This document shows, in pieces, positions 1-8,639 of a DNA stretch of 64,000 bases. Source of the DNA: Flammeovirgaceae bacterium UBA1842 (GTDB lineage Bacteria; Bacteroidota; Bacteroidia; Cytophagales; Cyclobacteriaceae); the NCBI GenBank assembly GCA_002338655.1, contig DDIU01000021.1:57398-121397 (forward strand), read 5' to 3'. The notes under the pieces were generated by a model that saw only the letters and a program-made list of their open reading frames with translations, searched no databases and was not told the DNA's origin. A program made the position numbers and the translations under genes. Numbering within the stretch: the stretch's first letter is position 1; each line of letters opens with the position of its first letter.

Positions 1-129
1 ATGGGTAAAACCATTGATTTTAAATTTAAAAAACATTTAACCCACGATTTTCACATCGTGATCCCTAAGGAAACCATGGGCTATATGATTAGAATTATTC
101 CATTTAACCGTTTCAACGGTTTTAATTAA
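1..129 (+). CDS. Possible 3' end of a gene entering from the left (unrecognised)
   Basis: Frame 1 is open from the window edge to TAA at 127-129 and encodes 42 residues. It happens to begin with ATG at base 1, but I cannot tell whether that is the true start or an internal methionine of a longer gene. I recognise no domain. It converges on metH-N, whose stop is at 133. A small hairpin lies over its last codons. It may be a real gene end or a chance open frame. Confidence 0.3.
   Translation: MGKTIDFKFKKHLTHDFHIVIPKETMGYMIRIIPFNRFNGFN
106..126 (+). terminator. Weak hairpin at the end of the left-edge ORF
   Basis: A perfect 6-bp stem (AACCGT, loop TTCA, ACGGTT) is followed on the plus strand by a T-rich tract. 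It overlaps the last codons of the left-edge ORF and sits 7 bases from the convergent metH stop. The stem is short, so this is only a possible intrinsic terminator. Confidence 0.3.
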
Positions 130-132
130 TTA

Positions 133-1134
133 TTAAACCCTTTCCAACACCTTCCTCGGCTCGTACTTTGCTGCCAGCTCCGCAATGGCTTTGATATGCT
201 CAGGCGTGGTGCCACAGCAGCCACCAATAATATTGATAAGGCCCTCATCTAAAAACTCTTTGATCTGAGCGGCCATTATTTCTGGCGTTTCATCGTACTC
301 CCCAAACTCATTCGGTAAGCCAGCATTAGGATGCGCACTCACCAGAAAGCTCGATTCTTTGGATAAAACTTTCAGGTATTGTCGCAACTCCTTTGCTCCC
401 AGCGCACAGTTTAAGCCAATGCTCAGCAATGGCATGTGCTCCAAAGAAATCAAAAACGCATGGGTGGTTTGGCCTGACAAGGTGCGGCCACTGGCATCAG
501 TAATAGTGCCGGATACCATGATGGGAATATCCACCCCCTCCTCTTCCATTAGTTCAGCAAGGGCAAATAAAGCCGCTTTGGCATTCAGGGTATCAAATAC
601 CGTTTCTACTAAAAAAATGTCCACGCCACCCGCTAACAGGCCTTTGGCTTGGGCTTTATAGGCTGTACTCAACTCTTCAAATGTAACGGCCCTAAATCCC
701 GGGTTGTTGACATCTGGTGATAAGGAGGCCGTTCTGTTGGTCGGTCCCATAGAACCCGCCACAAAACGAGGTTTGTTCGGTTCACGTGCCGTAAAATCAT
801 TGGCCACCTCCTTAGCTATTTTTGCAGATTGGTAGTTTAACTCATACACAGCATCCTCTAAATGGTAATCGGCTTGGGCAATGGTCGTGCTACTGAATGT
901 ATTGGTTTCGGCAATGTCAGCACCGGCTTTAAAATAAGCCGAATGAATGCCTTTGATAATATCCGGTCGGGTGATACTAAGCAGGTCGTTATTACCTTTT
1001 AATGGATGCCCGTGGTTTTTAAACTGTTCGCCTCTAAAATCAGCCTCCTCCAATGTATGCCGCTGAATCATTGTGCCCATGGCACCATCCAAAACTAGAA
1101 TTCTTTCCTTTAGTATCTCTTTAATCATAATCAT
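133..1134 (-). CDS. metH: Methionine synthase, homocysteine S-methyltransferase module (MetH N-terminal part only)
   Basis: This 333-residue protein is the homocysteine-binding TIM barrel of cobalamin-dependent methionine synthase. It opens with LDGAMGTMIQ, followed by the ETNTF motif. The zinc-binding cysteines appear as GLNC in the middle and GGCCGTTP near the C-terminus. Full MetH is about 1200 residues with pterin, cobalamin and activation domains. These are absent here, matching the split metH arrangement known in Bacteroidota, where the remainder is a separate gene; no such gene is in this window. The ATG overlaps the stop of the upstream beta-barrel gene as ATGA, so translation is probably coupled. 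A second ATG two codons later is an equally possible start. Confidence 0.9.
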   Translation of the reverse strand: MIMIKEILKERILVLDGAMGTMIQRHTLEEADFRGEQFKNHGHPLKGNNDLLSITRPDIIKGIHSAYFKAGADIAETNTFSSTTIAQADYHLEDAVYELNYQSAKIAKEVANDFTAREPNKPRFVAGSMGPTNRTASLSPDVNNPGFRAVTFEELSTAYKAQAKGLLAGGVDIFLVETVFDTLNAKAALFALAELMEEEGVDIPIMVSGTITDASGRTLSGQTTHAFLISLEHMPLLSIGLNCALGAKELRQYLKVLSKESSFLVSAHPNAGLPNEFGEYDETPEIMAAQIKEFLDEGLINIIGGCCGTTPEHIKAIAELAAKYEPRKVLERV

Positions 1135-1790
1135 CTAAATCTATAACCAAACTGTAATATGGGAAGAGGTAAATACAACTCTCTTTTCCCGTCTTCCTTT
1201 AGTGTGTTATTTCCATACTGGATATCAAACCCTTTAATTTTGCCCGAAGTTCGGTAATCTTGAAAAGAAATTGCCAAACCAAATCCAGTTTCGAAATATA
1301 TTTTTGCTCCTAAATTTACAATCATACCGGATTTCACATTTATTCTCCAATCTTGGCGAATAACGTTATAGGTATCATATTGAAAATATAGACATGAGAA
1401 GTCATCCATACAGTTGAACCCAAATGTTCTTGAGCGATTAAATTTGATATAAAAATAATCTACTCCCACCCCCATAAAAAATATTACTCTTTTACTCTCT
1501 TCAAAATAATATCGAAAGTCCGTGTTAAGTTTTACACCTGATCTATCATTGAAATCAGTATTGTAACTATCATCATACATATTCATTATGTAACCAGCAC
1601 CAATTGAAATATTTGATTTAGGAGAAAGGTGATTTTCGTAGGTCAACTGAATAGTGGGAAATCTATTTAACAGATATAGTGGGTTTACCTTTAATATTCT
1701 ACGGGGTTTTAAATTTAAAGGTACGCTGTCATTCTGGGACATTACAACAGAGAAAACCATGCATAAAAGTGCTGCTAAAATTATTCTCAT
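1131..1790 (-). CDS. Exported beta-barrel-like outer-membrane protein, unknown function
   Basis: The 219-residue product has a Sec signal peptide (hydrophobic residues 3-18, ending VMSQ). The rest consists of alternating aromatic and polar stretches that read like beta-strands and ends in GYRFR, typical of small outer-membrane barrels. I recognise no named family with confidence; DUF3575-type barrels are the closest in appearance. Start and stop overlap both neighbours by ATGA, placing it in one unit with the LVIVD proteins upstream and metH-N downstream. The barrel assignment is inferred from composition. Confidence 0.6.
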   Translation of the reverse strand: MRIILAALLCMVFSVVMSQNDSVPLNLKPRRILKVNPLYLLNRFPTIQLTYENHLSPKSNISIGAGYIMNMYDDSYNTDFNDRSGVKLNTDFRYYFEESKRVIFFMGVGVDYFYIKFNRSRTFGFNCMDDFSCLYFQYDTYNVIRQDWRINVKSGMIVNLGAKIYFETGFGLAISFQDYRTSGKIKGFDIQYGNNTLKEDGKRELYLPLPILQFGYRFR

Positions 1791-2527
1791 TTCTGACCAA
1801 CAGCAATTTTACTAAGAAACTGAAGGGCTTCTGAATTAGAGATATCATACTGGTAAATGCCATCACCACCTGTTAAAATAACTCGGTTTTGGGTAATTAT
1901 TACATCATAAGCGTTAACAGCAAGACTATTAATATCAACTGGTACCTTAGGATCACTTACATCAATTATTTTTAAACCATTTGTTCCCTGGCATACGTAT
2001 AATGCATTTCCATTAATTCCAAGTCCATATGGTGATTGAACATCAGTTAATGATTTTATTAGAACAGGATGGCTTATATCTGAAATATCAATAATTTCAA
2101 CTACATTTTCTCCAGTAAACTGCCCACAACTGTTTACCCTTAAGCTCACATAGGCATAGTTACCATTTACTACTATCGGATCGCAAGCTGTAGCATGCGT
2201 ATAGGTTGATATTGGCGTAGGAATACCCTCTTCCATACTGTAGATGTAAACTGCATCGTTAGCTCCAATAAACAAATATTGCCCATATGGAAAAATTGTT
2301 TCTATGCCTACTCCCAAATCTACGGAAGCTATTTCGCTAAGATTGCCCTGTGAAATATCAAATGTTTTCAACTGAGTATTGTTGACTACGTACATTAGGT
2401 TGCCATTGATTGTAAATCTTGCCAAAGATCCTCCAGCGCCTGAAGAATTTAAAGGCCCAATACTGCTTTCTTCTCCCGAGCAGGAGCAAATGGTTATTAA
2501 AAATATGATATATAGAATCCCTCTCAT
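1787..2527 (-). CDS. LVIVD-repeat exported protein, probable lipoprotein
   Basis: The 246-residue protein has an N-terminal hydrophobic segment ending in a Cys-Ser-Cys, so it is a likely lipoprotein, although the lipobox is not textbook. The body has repeats of about 40 residues centred on forms such as VVEIIDISDISHPV, GLKIIDVSDPKVPV and GIYQYDISNSEAL, the signature of LVIVD repeats that form beta-propeller-like surfaces. Function is unknown; such proteins are usually placed at the cell surface. Its start overlaps the stop of a second LVIVD protein by ATGA and its stop overlaps the barrel gene in the same way. Confidence 0.7.
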   Translation of the reverse strand: MRGILYIIFLITICSCSGEESSIGPLNSSGAGGSLARFTINGNLMYVVNNTQLKTFDISQGNLSEIASVDLGVGIETIFPYGQYLFIGANDAVYIYSMEEGIPTPISTYTHATACDPIVVNGNYAYVSLRVNSCGQFTGENVVEIIDISDISHPVLIKSLTDVQSPYGLGINGNALYVCQGTNGLKIIDVSDPKVPVDINSLAVNAYDVIITQNRVILTGGDGIYQYDISNSEALQFLSKIAVGQK

Positions 2528-3054
2528 CTAAAACATTGTGGATTATATAATTGAGTCAACTTCCAACCCCGGAGTAAATGTGCTCTCGCATCATCTACAC
2601 ATTCAAAGTAATTATTATCTTGTGGTGGTAGTTGCTCGTTATATGTATATATAGATTTTTTCCTATCAAGTTCTACTGGATTTTTAATGTCCGAAATATC
2701 AATAGCCACCAAATCGTTAATTTGATCTGCATAAAGAATAAACCCTTTTATTGCAATATCGACATTGCCTATAATCCTAATAAACCCTAAGGATTTAGGG
2801 TTTTTCGGATCAGCATTGTCAAAAACATGCACTCCTTTCAATCTATCATTGATTAGGAGATACTGCTGGTATATGTATATTTTACCTGGATTCTCTATAG
2901 GTTGATCGTTTACAAATGCAATCTCTAAATCGTCTTCAGTTGCATAAATTGGCTGATAGCCCATTACTTCTCCAGCTGGAAACTCAGCGGGTCCCTCATT
3001 ATAGTAACAGGCATTTAGTGCCAATATTATTAAAATAAAAATAAGGGTTCTCAA
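2524..3054 (-). CDS. Short LVIVD-repeat lipoprotein
   Basis: The 176-residue product has a clear lipoprotein signal (lipobox LNAC at residues 13-16). It carries two LVIVD-type repeats (GVHVFDNADPKNPKSLG and DLVAIDISDIKNPVEL). The start codon is TTG: no ATG is available and the signal peptide begins exactly there. It is the first gene of the four-gene unit ending in metH-N. The 83 bases between it and the divergent ppx gene must hold both promoters. The similarity to its downstream neighbour suggests a tandem duplication. Confidence 0.65.
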   Translation of the reverse strand: MRTLIFILIILALNACYYNEGPAEFPAGEVMGYQPIYATEDDLEIAFVNDQPIENPGKIYIYQQYLLINDRLKGVHVFDNADPKNPKSLGFIRIIGNVDIAIKGFILYADQINDLVAIDISDIKNPVELDRKKSIYTYNEQLPPQDNNYFECVDDARAHLLRGWKLTQLYNPQCFR

Positions 3055-3137
3055 CTTGGTATATTTAGTGTATAGATTATTACGTAATTAAATATAGTTA
3101 AGTATTTTTAGATAATATCTGATCAAATAATATTAAT

Positions 3138-4037
3138 TTGAAGTTAGCAGCCATAGACATCGGATCCAATGCCATCAGGTTACAGGTGACAGCCACCATA
3201 CGGACCAAGGGTGAGCTTAACTTCAAAAAGATCGAATATGTGCGCTTCCCACTAAGGTTAGGTCAGGATGTTTTCAATACGGGCAGTATTAGTAAACAAA
3301 AGAAAATTAAATTCAAAAAACTGATGCGGGCTTTTAAAATCCTCATCGATCTCTATGAAGTGGATGATTATATGGCCTGTGCCACTTCAGCCATGCGCGA
3401 AGCAAAAAATGGTGCTGAAATCATCAAAGAAGTAGAAGAAGATATTAAGTTAAAAATAAAGATTATAGATGGTGCTAATGAGGCACTCCTGATCAACAAT
3501 GCCATCAACTCGTTCTTAGATAATAAAAGTACTTATCTCCATATTGATGTAGGTGGTGGCAGCACGGAGCTCACCCTTATTAAAGGAGCGGAAAAGTTAA
3601 TTTCCAAGTCATTCAAAATCGGTTCCGTCAGGCGACTGGAGCGCCATGATTCACCAATAATCTGGGGAAAAATGAAGAAATGGATTATTGATCACTGCAG
3701 TAAATATGGGGGCAAAATAACGGCTGTAGGAACGGGTGGCAACATCAATAAACTATTTGAGCTTGGTGAAAAACAAAAGGGTGAAAAAATGACAATTACC
3801 CAGCTTAAAGAGGTTCAAGATTTTGTAAGAAAAATGTCTATCGAGGATCGGATTAATGAACTACAACTCAATCCTGATCGTGCGGATGTGATTATACCTG
3901 CTTCGGAAATCTACATTGCCGTTATGGAATGGTCAAAAACCAGAAACATTATTGTGCCTGAAGTAGGGCTTAAAGATGGCATCATGCAGCATCTATATTT
4001 GAGAAATACTCAAAAGGAGAAAGTTAAGTTTAGTTAA
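3138..4037 (+). CDS. Ppx/GppA family phosphatase (exopolyphosphatase-like)
   Basis: A 299-residue ASKHA-fold phosphatase that releases phosphate from polyphosphate or converts pppGpp to ppGpp. The two phosphate-binding loops are visible: AIDIGSNAIRLQ at residues 5-16 and DVGGGSTEL near residue 137, followed by GTGGN. It has only the core domain; E. coli Ppx and GppA are about 500 residues, while short forms of about 300 are common in Bacteroidota. The start is TTG, required because the first phosphate motif begins five residues later and no upstream ATG exists. It converges on ppk1, which supports a polyphosphate role, but exopolyphosphatase and pppGpp phosphatase cannot be separated by sequence. 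Confidence 0.85.
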   Translation: MKLAAIDIGSNAIRLQVTATIRTKGELNFKKIEYVRFPLRLGQDVFNTGSISKQKKIKFKKLMRAFKILIDLYEVDDYMACATSAMREAKNGAEIIKEVEEDIKLKIKIIDGANEALLINNAINSFLDNKSTYLHIDVGGGSTELTLIKGAEKLISKSFKIGSVRRLERHDSPIIWGKMKKWIIDHCSKYGGKITAVGTGGNINKLFELGEKQKGEKMTITQLKEVQDFVRKMSIEDRINELQLNPDRADVIIPASEIYIAVMEWSKTRNIIVPEVGLKDGIMQHLYLRNTQKEKVKFS

Positions 4038-4148
4038 ACTGGATGTGTATAGATTTTGTTGTGTTTGTGTATATCAATTAAAGACATGCATAAAAGAACA
4101 AATATTGAGTTTGAGGGATTTTGACTTAATAACTGTAAGCTTATAAAC

Positions 4149-6335
4149 TTATGCTTCAGTATCACCTGAGGCTGTTTCCAGTTCCTCCGTATATATTTCA
4201 TCAAGAGACTCTTCAACAGGTACTGTATGTACTACCAAATCAAGATCCATTAAATTCTCTTTTGTTACATTATAAAACTCTTTGTGCACATTGAATGCTG
4301 GCTCCCCATTCAATTCCTTTTTAACATAACTACCATCTACCTGCATCACATAAGTATTCACATTGTCCATTAAATTGTACTGAAGAATGTTTTTCACCTG
4401 CCGTTGGATAAGATCGTCATTGATTAAAAATAAAGACTCCAATCTGCGTTCGAAACTTCGCACCATCATATCTGCACTACCAATATAGACAGTTTCTTGC
4501 CCCCCATTATGAAAATAATATATTCGCGAATGTTCTAAATAATGACCTACGATAGAAATTACTTCAATATTTTCACTCAACCCTATTCTACCCGGTCGTA
4601 AACAACACATTCCCCTTACTATCAATTTTATAGGCACCCCAGCCTGTGAGGCTGCATAGAGTTCATCTATACTTTCCTTGTCCTGCAGTGAATTAATTTT
4701 AATAACAATTCCTGATGGAATCCCTTTTTTAGCATTTTCGGCTTCGTTTCTTATGAGCGCCACTAACTGCTGGCGCATGTCTTTTGGTGCTGTAATCAGG
4801 TTTTTGTAAACACTCGGCATCGAATGTCCGGTGATTACATTAAAAAATTCCGAAACGTCATGGGCATAATCATCATCCGTAGTAAGTAAGCTTAAATCCG
4901 TGTACAGTTTCGAAGTCGATTCATTATAATTCCCGCTCGATAAATGTACATATCTGGTTACTTTATCCCCTTCCTTACGGACTATGAGCATCAGTTTAGT
5001 ATGCGTTTTAAAACTGCTTATCCCATAGATCACAAAACAACCAGCCTTTTGAAGGCGTTGTGCCTCGCGTAAATTATTTTCCTCATCAAACCGGGCTTTC
5101 ACTTCAAATAACACCGCCACATGCTTACCATTCTCAGCTGCCTTTAGTAAGGCTGCAGTAACCCTAGACTCTTTAGCCAATCTGTAAATAGTGATCTTTA
5201 TGGCCAGTACACCCTGATCTTCAGCTGCCCTTTCAAGTAAATCCACCAGCGGCTCAATGTTATTATACGGATGATGGAGCAAAACATCACGGTCTTTCAG
5301 CACCTCAAAAATATTATCCTCCACAATCTCAGGATAACTTATTGGAGGCACTACATCGGGCATTTCGGAGAGCATATCCTTAAATTCAGGATGCTTTACA
5401 ATCTCCCAAAGCCCTGTAAAATCCAGTAAGCTCTTCTTTTTATATCTGAATATATTTTCGTCTTTCAGTTCCCAGCGTTCTTTTAGCATTTTTAGCATCC
5501 AACTATTTGGCCTACCAACTATCTCTAAGCGAACAACACGACCCGTTCTTCTAGTTTTAAGTTTTTGTTTGAGTTCTTCCAGAAAATTGGCCTCGATATC
5601 GTCACTTTCTTCCAATGTAAAATCGCCATTTCTGGTGATACGGAATAGACTGATAGATTCAATCTTTACATTTCGGAACAGATGATGAACATTGTTTTTT
5701 ATAATGTCCTCTAATGGCACAAAGTGAATAAGGTCATCATATTCTATTTCAAAAAACCGGGGGATATTGGAAGGTATCTGAATAAAATTCAGTTTTTTGT
5801 TTTCGTCCTCCAGGCTTTTTGTAACCACACCCAGCACCAGTCTGTTGGTACTTAATATCGGAAACGTATGATAACTGTCATACGTCATTGGGGTTAGCAT
5901 TGGGTAGACAGTGGTCTCAAAGTATTGATTGACCTTATGCTTATCTTCCTGTTTTAACTTTTTATAGCCCGTGATAGCAAATCCATTACTTTCAAACTGC
6001 GATGACAATTGTTTCATAAAAAGCACTTGCTGATCATCACTGAATTGCTTCGCTTTTGATAATAATACTTGCTTAAAAGGGGTTTCACGAAGGCCTGAGT
6101 AGTCAAATCGTTGCTTACCGTAGTCTAAATAATTATATAAACTCCCTACCCTAATGGTGAAAAATTCGTCAAGATTAGAGCTGGTTATAGCTAGAAATTT
6201 GAGCCTTTCTATCAGGCTCTTATTTTCATCTTTGGCCTGATCCAACACACGATGATTGAATGTCAACCAACTCAGATCACGGCTGATGTAATTACTCTGT
6301 GCTATTTCCTTTTTAAATCTTTCAGGAATGACCAT
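4149..6335 (-). CDS. ppk1: Polyphosphate kinase 1
   Basis: The 728-residue enzyme reversibly polymerises the gamma-phosphate of ATP into polyphosphate. It has the standard PPK1 length and four-domain layout: an N-terminal helical domain (SRDLSWLTFNHRVLDQA), a head domain, and two phospholipase-D-like catalytic domains. The autophosphorylated histidine corresponds to His445 in FKTHTK, and the second catalytic histidine to His602 in EHSRIYYF. The motif HLSSGNYNESTSKLYTD is also typical. It converges with the Ppx/GppA-like gene across a 111-bp gap that holds nothing obvious. About 55 C-terminal residues are acidic and not part of the conserved fold. Confidence 0.95.
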   Translation of the reverse strand: MVIPERFKKEIAQSNYISRDLSWLTFNHRVLDQAKDENKSLIERLKFLAITSSNLDEFFTIRVGSLYNYLDYGKQRFDYSGLRETPFKQVLLSKAKQFSDDQQVLFMKQLSSQFESNGFAITGYKKLKQEDKHKVNQYFETTVYPMLTPMTYDSYHTFPILSTNRLVLGVVTKSLEDENKKLNFIQIPSNIPRFFEIEYDDLIHFVPLEDIIKNNVHHLFRNVKIESISLFRITRNGDFTLEESDDIEANFLEELKQKLKTRRTGRVVRLEIVGRPNSWMLKMLKERWELKDENIFRYKKKSLLDFTGLWEIVKHPEFKDMLSEMPDVVPPISYPEIVEDNIFEVLKDRDVLLHHPYNNIEPLVDLLERAAEDQGVLAIKITIYRLAKESRVTAALLKAAENGKHVAVLFEVKARFDEENNLREAQRLQKAGCFVIYGISSFKTHTKLMLIVRKEGDKVTRYVHLSSGNYNESTSKLYTDLSLLTTDDDYAHDVSEFFNVITGHSMPSVYKNLITAPKDMRQQLVALIRNEAENAKKGIPSGIVIKINSLQDKESIDELYAASQAGVPIKLIVRGMCCLRPGRIGLSENIEVISIVGHYLEHSRIYYFHNGGQETVYIGSADMMVRSFERRLESLFLINDDLIQRQVKNILQYNLMDNVNTYVMQVDGSYVKKELNGEPAFNVHKEFYNVTKENLMDLDLVVHTVPVEESLDEIYTEELETASGDTEA

Positions 6336-6461
6336 CGTTATAAAAAAATTAAGGTTTTCATCTAAAATACAGAAACAACATTAAATAGCGAAAAGTGCTT
6401 CGGGGCGTAGTTCTAAATCTTCGACTAAATAATAAGACATAGGAAGCGCATAAACTAAAAA

Positions 6462-6501
6462 AGGTCTTCGACAGGCTCAGACTTGAGCTTGTCGAAGACC
6501 T
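6462..6501. repeat. REP-like palindrome between gyrB and ppk1
   Basis: An 18-bp stem (6462-6479 against 6484-6501) with one G-T mismatch and a 4-base loop. The core CTTCGACAGGCTCA resembles short palindromic repeats common between genes in Bacteroidota. It lies in the 251-bp gap downstream of gyrB and upstream of ppk1. No strong T-run follows on either strand, so it is better read as a dispersed intergenic repeat than as a terminator. Confidence 0.65.
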
Positions 6502-6586
6502 AAGTCTTATTCAAGAACTACTGTATATATCAGCTTACCTATTTTGGTGGCCTTTATTTTCCAATGAAGAAGTTTAAGATCTAAGA

Positions 6587-8542
6587 TCAAATATCAACAT
6601 TGGCATATTTAGCATTCTTTTCGATGAACTCCCTACGGGGGGCTACTTCATCTCCCATCAACATGGAGAATAACAGTCCTGCTTCCGCAGCTGATTCAAT
6701 AGTTACTTTTTTCAAGCTTCTGCTTTCCGGATTCATAGTAGTTGTCCAAAGCTGTTCTGGGTTCATCTCACCCAAACCTTTGTAGCGCTGCACACTAACT
6801 GAATCTTCTTTACCATTGGCCATTTCTTTCGTAAACTGTTCACGCTGCATTTCATTCCAACAGTAGCGTTCTTCTTTTCCTTTTTTCAAGAGGTATAGTG
6901 GTGGCAATGCAATGTATACATAGCCTTTTTCGATGAGCTCATGCATGTATCTAAAGAAGAAGGTCAGTATCAACGTTCTAATATGACTTCCATCAACGTC
7001 CGCATCCGTCATGATCACAATTTTGTGATAACGCAGTTTTTCCAAATTAAGCGCCTTATCATCCTCTTCTGTACCAAAACTTACCCCCAGTGCGGTAATC
7101 ATGTTCTTGATTTCCTCATTTTCATAAATCCGGTGTTCCTGCGCCTTTTCTACGTTAAGGATTTTACCCCTTAATGGTAGAATTGCTTGGAAATTTCTAT
7201 CTCTGCCTTGTTTGGCAGATCCACCAGCAGAATCACCCTCTACAAGGTACAATTCACATACAGCAGGATCATTGTTTGAACAGTCGGCCAGTTTACCTGG
7301 TAAGCCCGTGCCACCTAGTACATTTTTACGCTGTACCATCTCACGTGCTTTACGTGCTGCAAAACGGGCTTGAGCTGCCAAAATTACTTTCTGAACTATA
7401 ATTCTTGCTTCCTTTGGGTTTTCTTCGAGATAGTTATTCAACATCTCCCCCACCACTACGTCCACAGCACCACTTACATCTGAGTTGCCTAGTTTCGTCT
7501 TTGTTTGACCCTCAAATTGTGGCTCTTGCACCTTCACTGAAATTACCGCAGTAAGCCCTTCTCTAAAGTCGTCACCTGTTATTTCTACTTTCGCTTTTTC
7601 AAGCAATCCGGACTTATCAGCATATGATTTTAATGTTCTCGTTAAAGCCCTTCTGAAACCTGCAACATGAGTACCGCCTTCGATCGTGTTAATGTTATTC
7701 ACATAGGACACCACATTCTCAGAATAAGAAGTATTATAATTAAGCGCTACCTGTACTGGCGTATCACCAGTATCACGATTCATATAAATGGGTTCGGGAA
7801 TTAACTTTTCTCTAGTACTGTCCAGGTATTCAACAAACTCCTTTAGACCACCTTCAGAATGAAAAGTATCCTTACGGGTTTGTCCATCATCATCCAGTTC
7901 CCTTAAATCTTCCAAAAAGAGGGTAATCCCTGCATTTAGAAAAGAGAGTTCCCTTAAACGGGAAGCAACCGTCTCATAATTAAATTCAGAAACACTGAAT
8001 ATACTATCATCAGGCCTGAATTCAATGGTAGTGCCGTGCTTGTCGGATTTACCGATCTCCCTAACAGGATACTGAGGGACACCTTTGCTGTATTCTTGCT
8101 CAAATATTTTTCCGTTTCTTTCTACCGTAGCACGAAGCATGATAGAAAGTGCATTCACACATGAAACACCAACACCATGTAACCCACCAGATACTTTGTA
8201 GGTATCTTTATCAAATTTACCACCAGCATGGAGTACTGTCATCACTACTTCCAATGCTGATCGTTGTTCTTTTTCATGAAAATCAGTTGGGATTCCACGT
8301 CCATTATCTGTAACTGTAATGGAATTATCTTTATTGATAGTTACTCCTATGGTATCACAATGTCCTGCCATTGCCTCATCAATAGAGTTATCGACCACTT
8401 CCCAAATAAGGTGGTGAAGACCTTTAATTCCAACATCCCCAATGTACATCGCAGGTCTTTTCCTTACTGCTTCTAACCCTTCAAGAACCTGAATATTACC
8501 TGCTGAATATTCATTCTTTTTTGTTTCTTTATTTTCTGCCAT
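6587..8542 (-). CDS. gyrB: DNA gyrase subunit B
   Basis: The 651-residue ATPase subunit of DNA gyrase. The GHKL ATP site is visible (EVVDNSIDEAMAG, DNGRGIP, GGLHGVGVSCVNAL), then the transducer domain, then the TOPRIM motifs EGDSAGG, PLRGKILNVEKA and DADVDGSHIRTL, and the GyrB tail QRYKGLGEMNPEQLW. The length fits Bacteroidota GyrB without the proteobacterial insertion. I place the start at ATG 8542 (MAENKE); an in-frame TTG two codons upstream is unlikely to be used. A TAGTTTTG promoter element lies 21 bases upstream. ParE is less likely because the C-terminal motifs are GyrB-type. Confidence 0.96.
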   Translation of the reverse strand: MAENKETKKNEYSAGNIQVLEGLEAVRKRPAMYIGDVGIKGLHHLIWEVVDNSIDEAMAGHCDTIGVTINKDNSITVTDNGRGIPTDFHEKEQRSALEVVMTVLHAGGKFDKDTYKVSGGLHGVGVSCVNALSIMLRATVERNGKIFEQEYSKGVPQYPVREIGKSDKHGTTIEFRPDDSIFSVSEFNYETVASRLRELSFLNAGITLFLEDLRELDDDGQTRKDTFHSEGGLKEFVEYLDSTREKLIPEPIYMNRDTGDTPVQVALNYNTSYSENVVSYVNNINTIEGGTHVAGFRRALTRTLKSYADKSGLLEKAKVEITGDDFREGLTAVISVKVQEPQFEGQTKTKLGNSDVSGAVDVVVGEMLNNYLEENPKEARIIVQKVILAAQARFAARKAREMVQRKNVLGGTGLPGKLADCSNNDPAVCELYLVEGDSAGGSAKQGRDRNFQAILPLRGKILNVEKAQEHRIYENEEIKNMITALGVSFGTEEDDKALNLEKLRYHKIVIMTDADVDGSHIRTLILTFFFRYMHELIEKGYVYIALPPLYLLKKGKEERYCWNEMQREQFTKEMANGKEDSVSVQRYKGLGEMNPEQLWTTTMNPESRSLKKVTIESAAEAGLLFSMLMGDEVAPRREFIEKNAKYANVDI

Positions 8543-8562
8543 AATCAAGTTTCAAAATCTCT

Positions 8563-8570
8563 CAAAACTA
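8563..8570 (-). promoter_or_regulatory. -7 promoter element for gyrB
   Basis: Read on the minus strand this is TAGTTTTG, an exact match to the Bacteroidota -7 consensus TAnnTTTG, 21 bases ahead of the gyrB ATG. I see no clear TTTG at -33. The assignment rests on one element and its position in the divergent gap with the LRR gene. Confidence 0.4.
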
Positions 8571-8639
8571 CACTTTTATGAGCTGTTTTTCACGTCTTTT
8601 CCCTTGTAATATTATCAACTAATTCTTTAGTTTACAGAT

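Noticed and set aside
4034..4216. 60-residue frame over the ppk1 3' end
   Set aside because: Overlaps the end of a certain gene in another frame and has no recognisable features.
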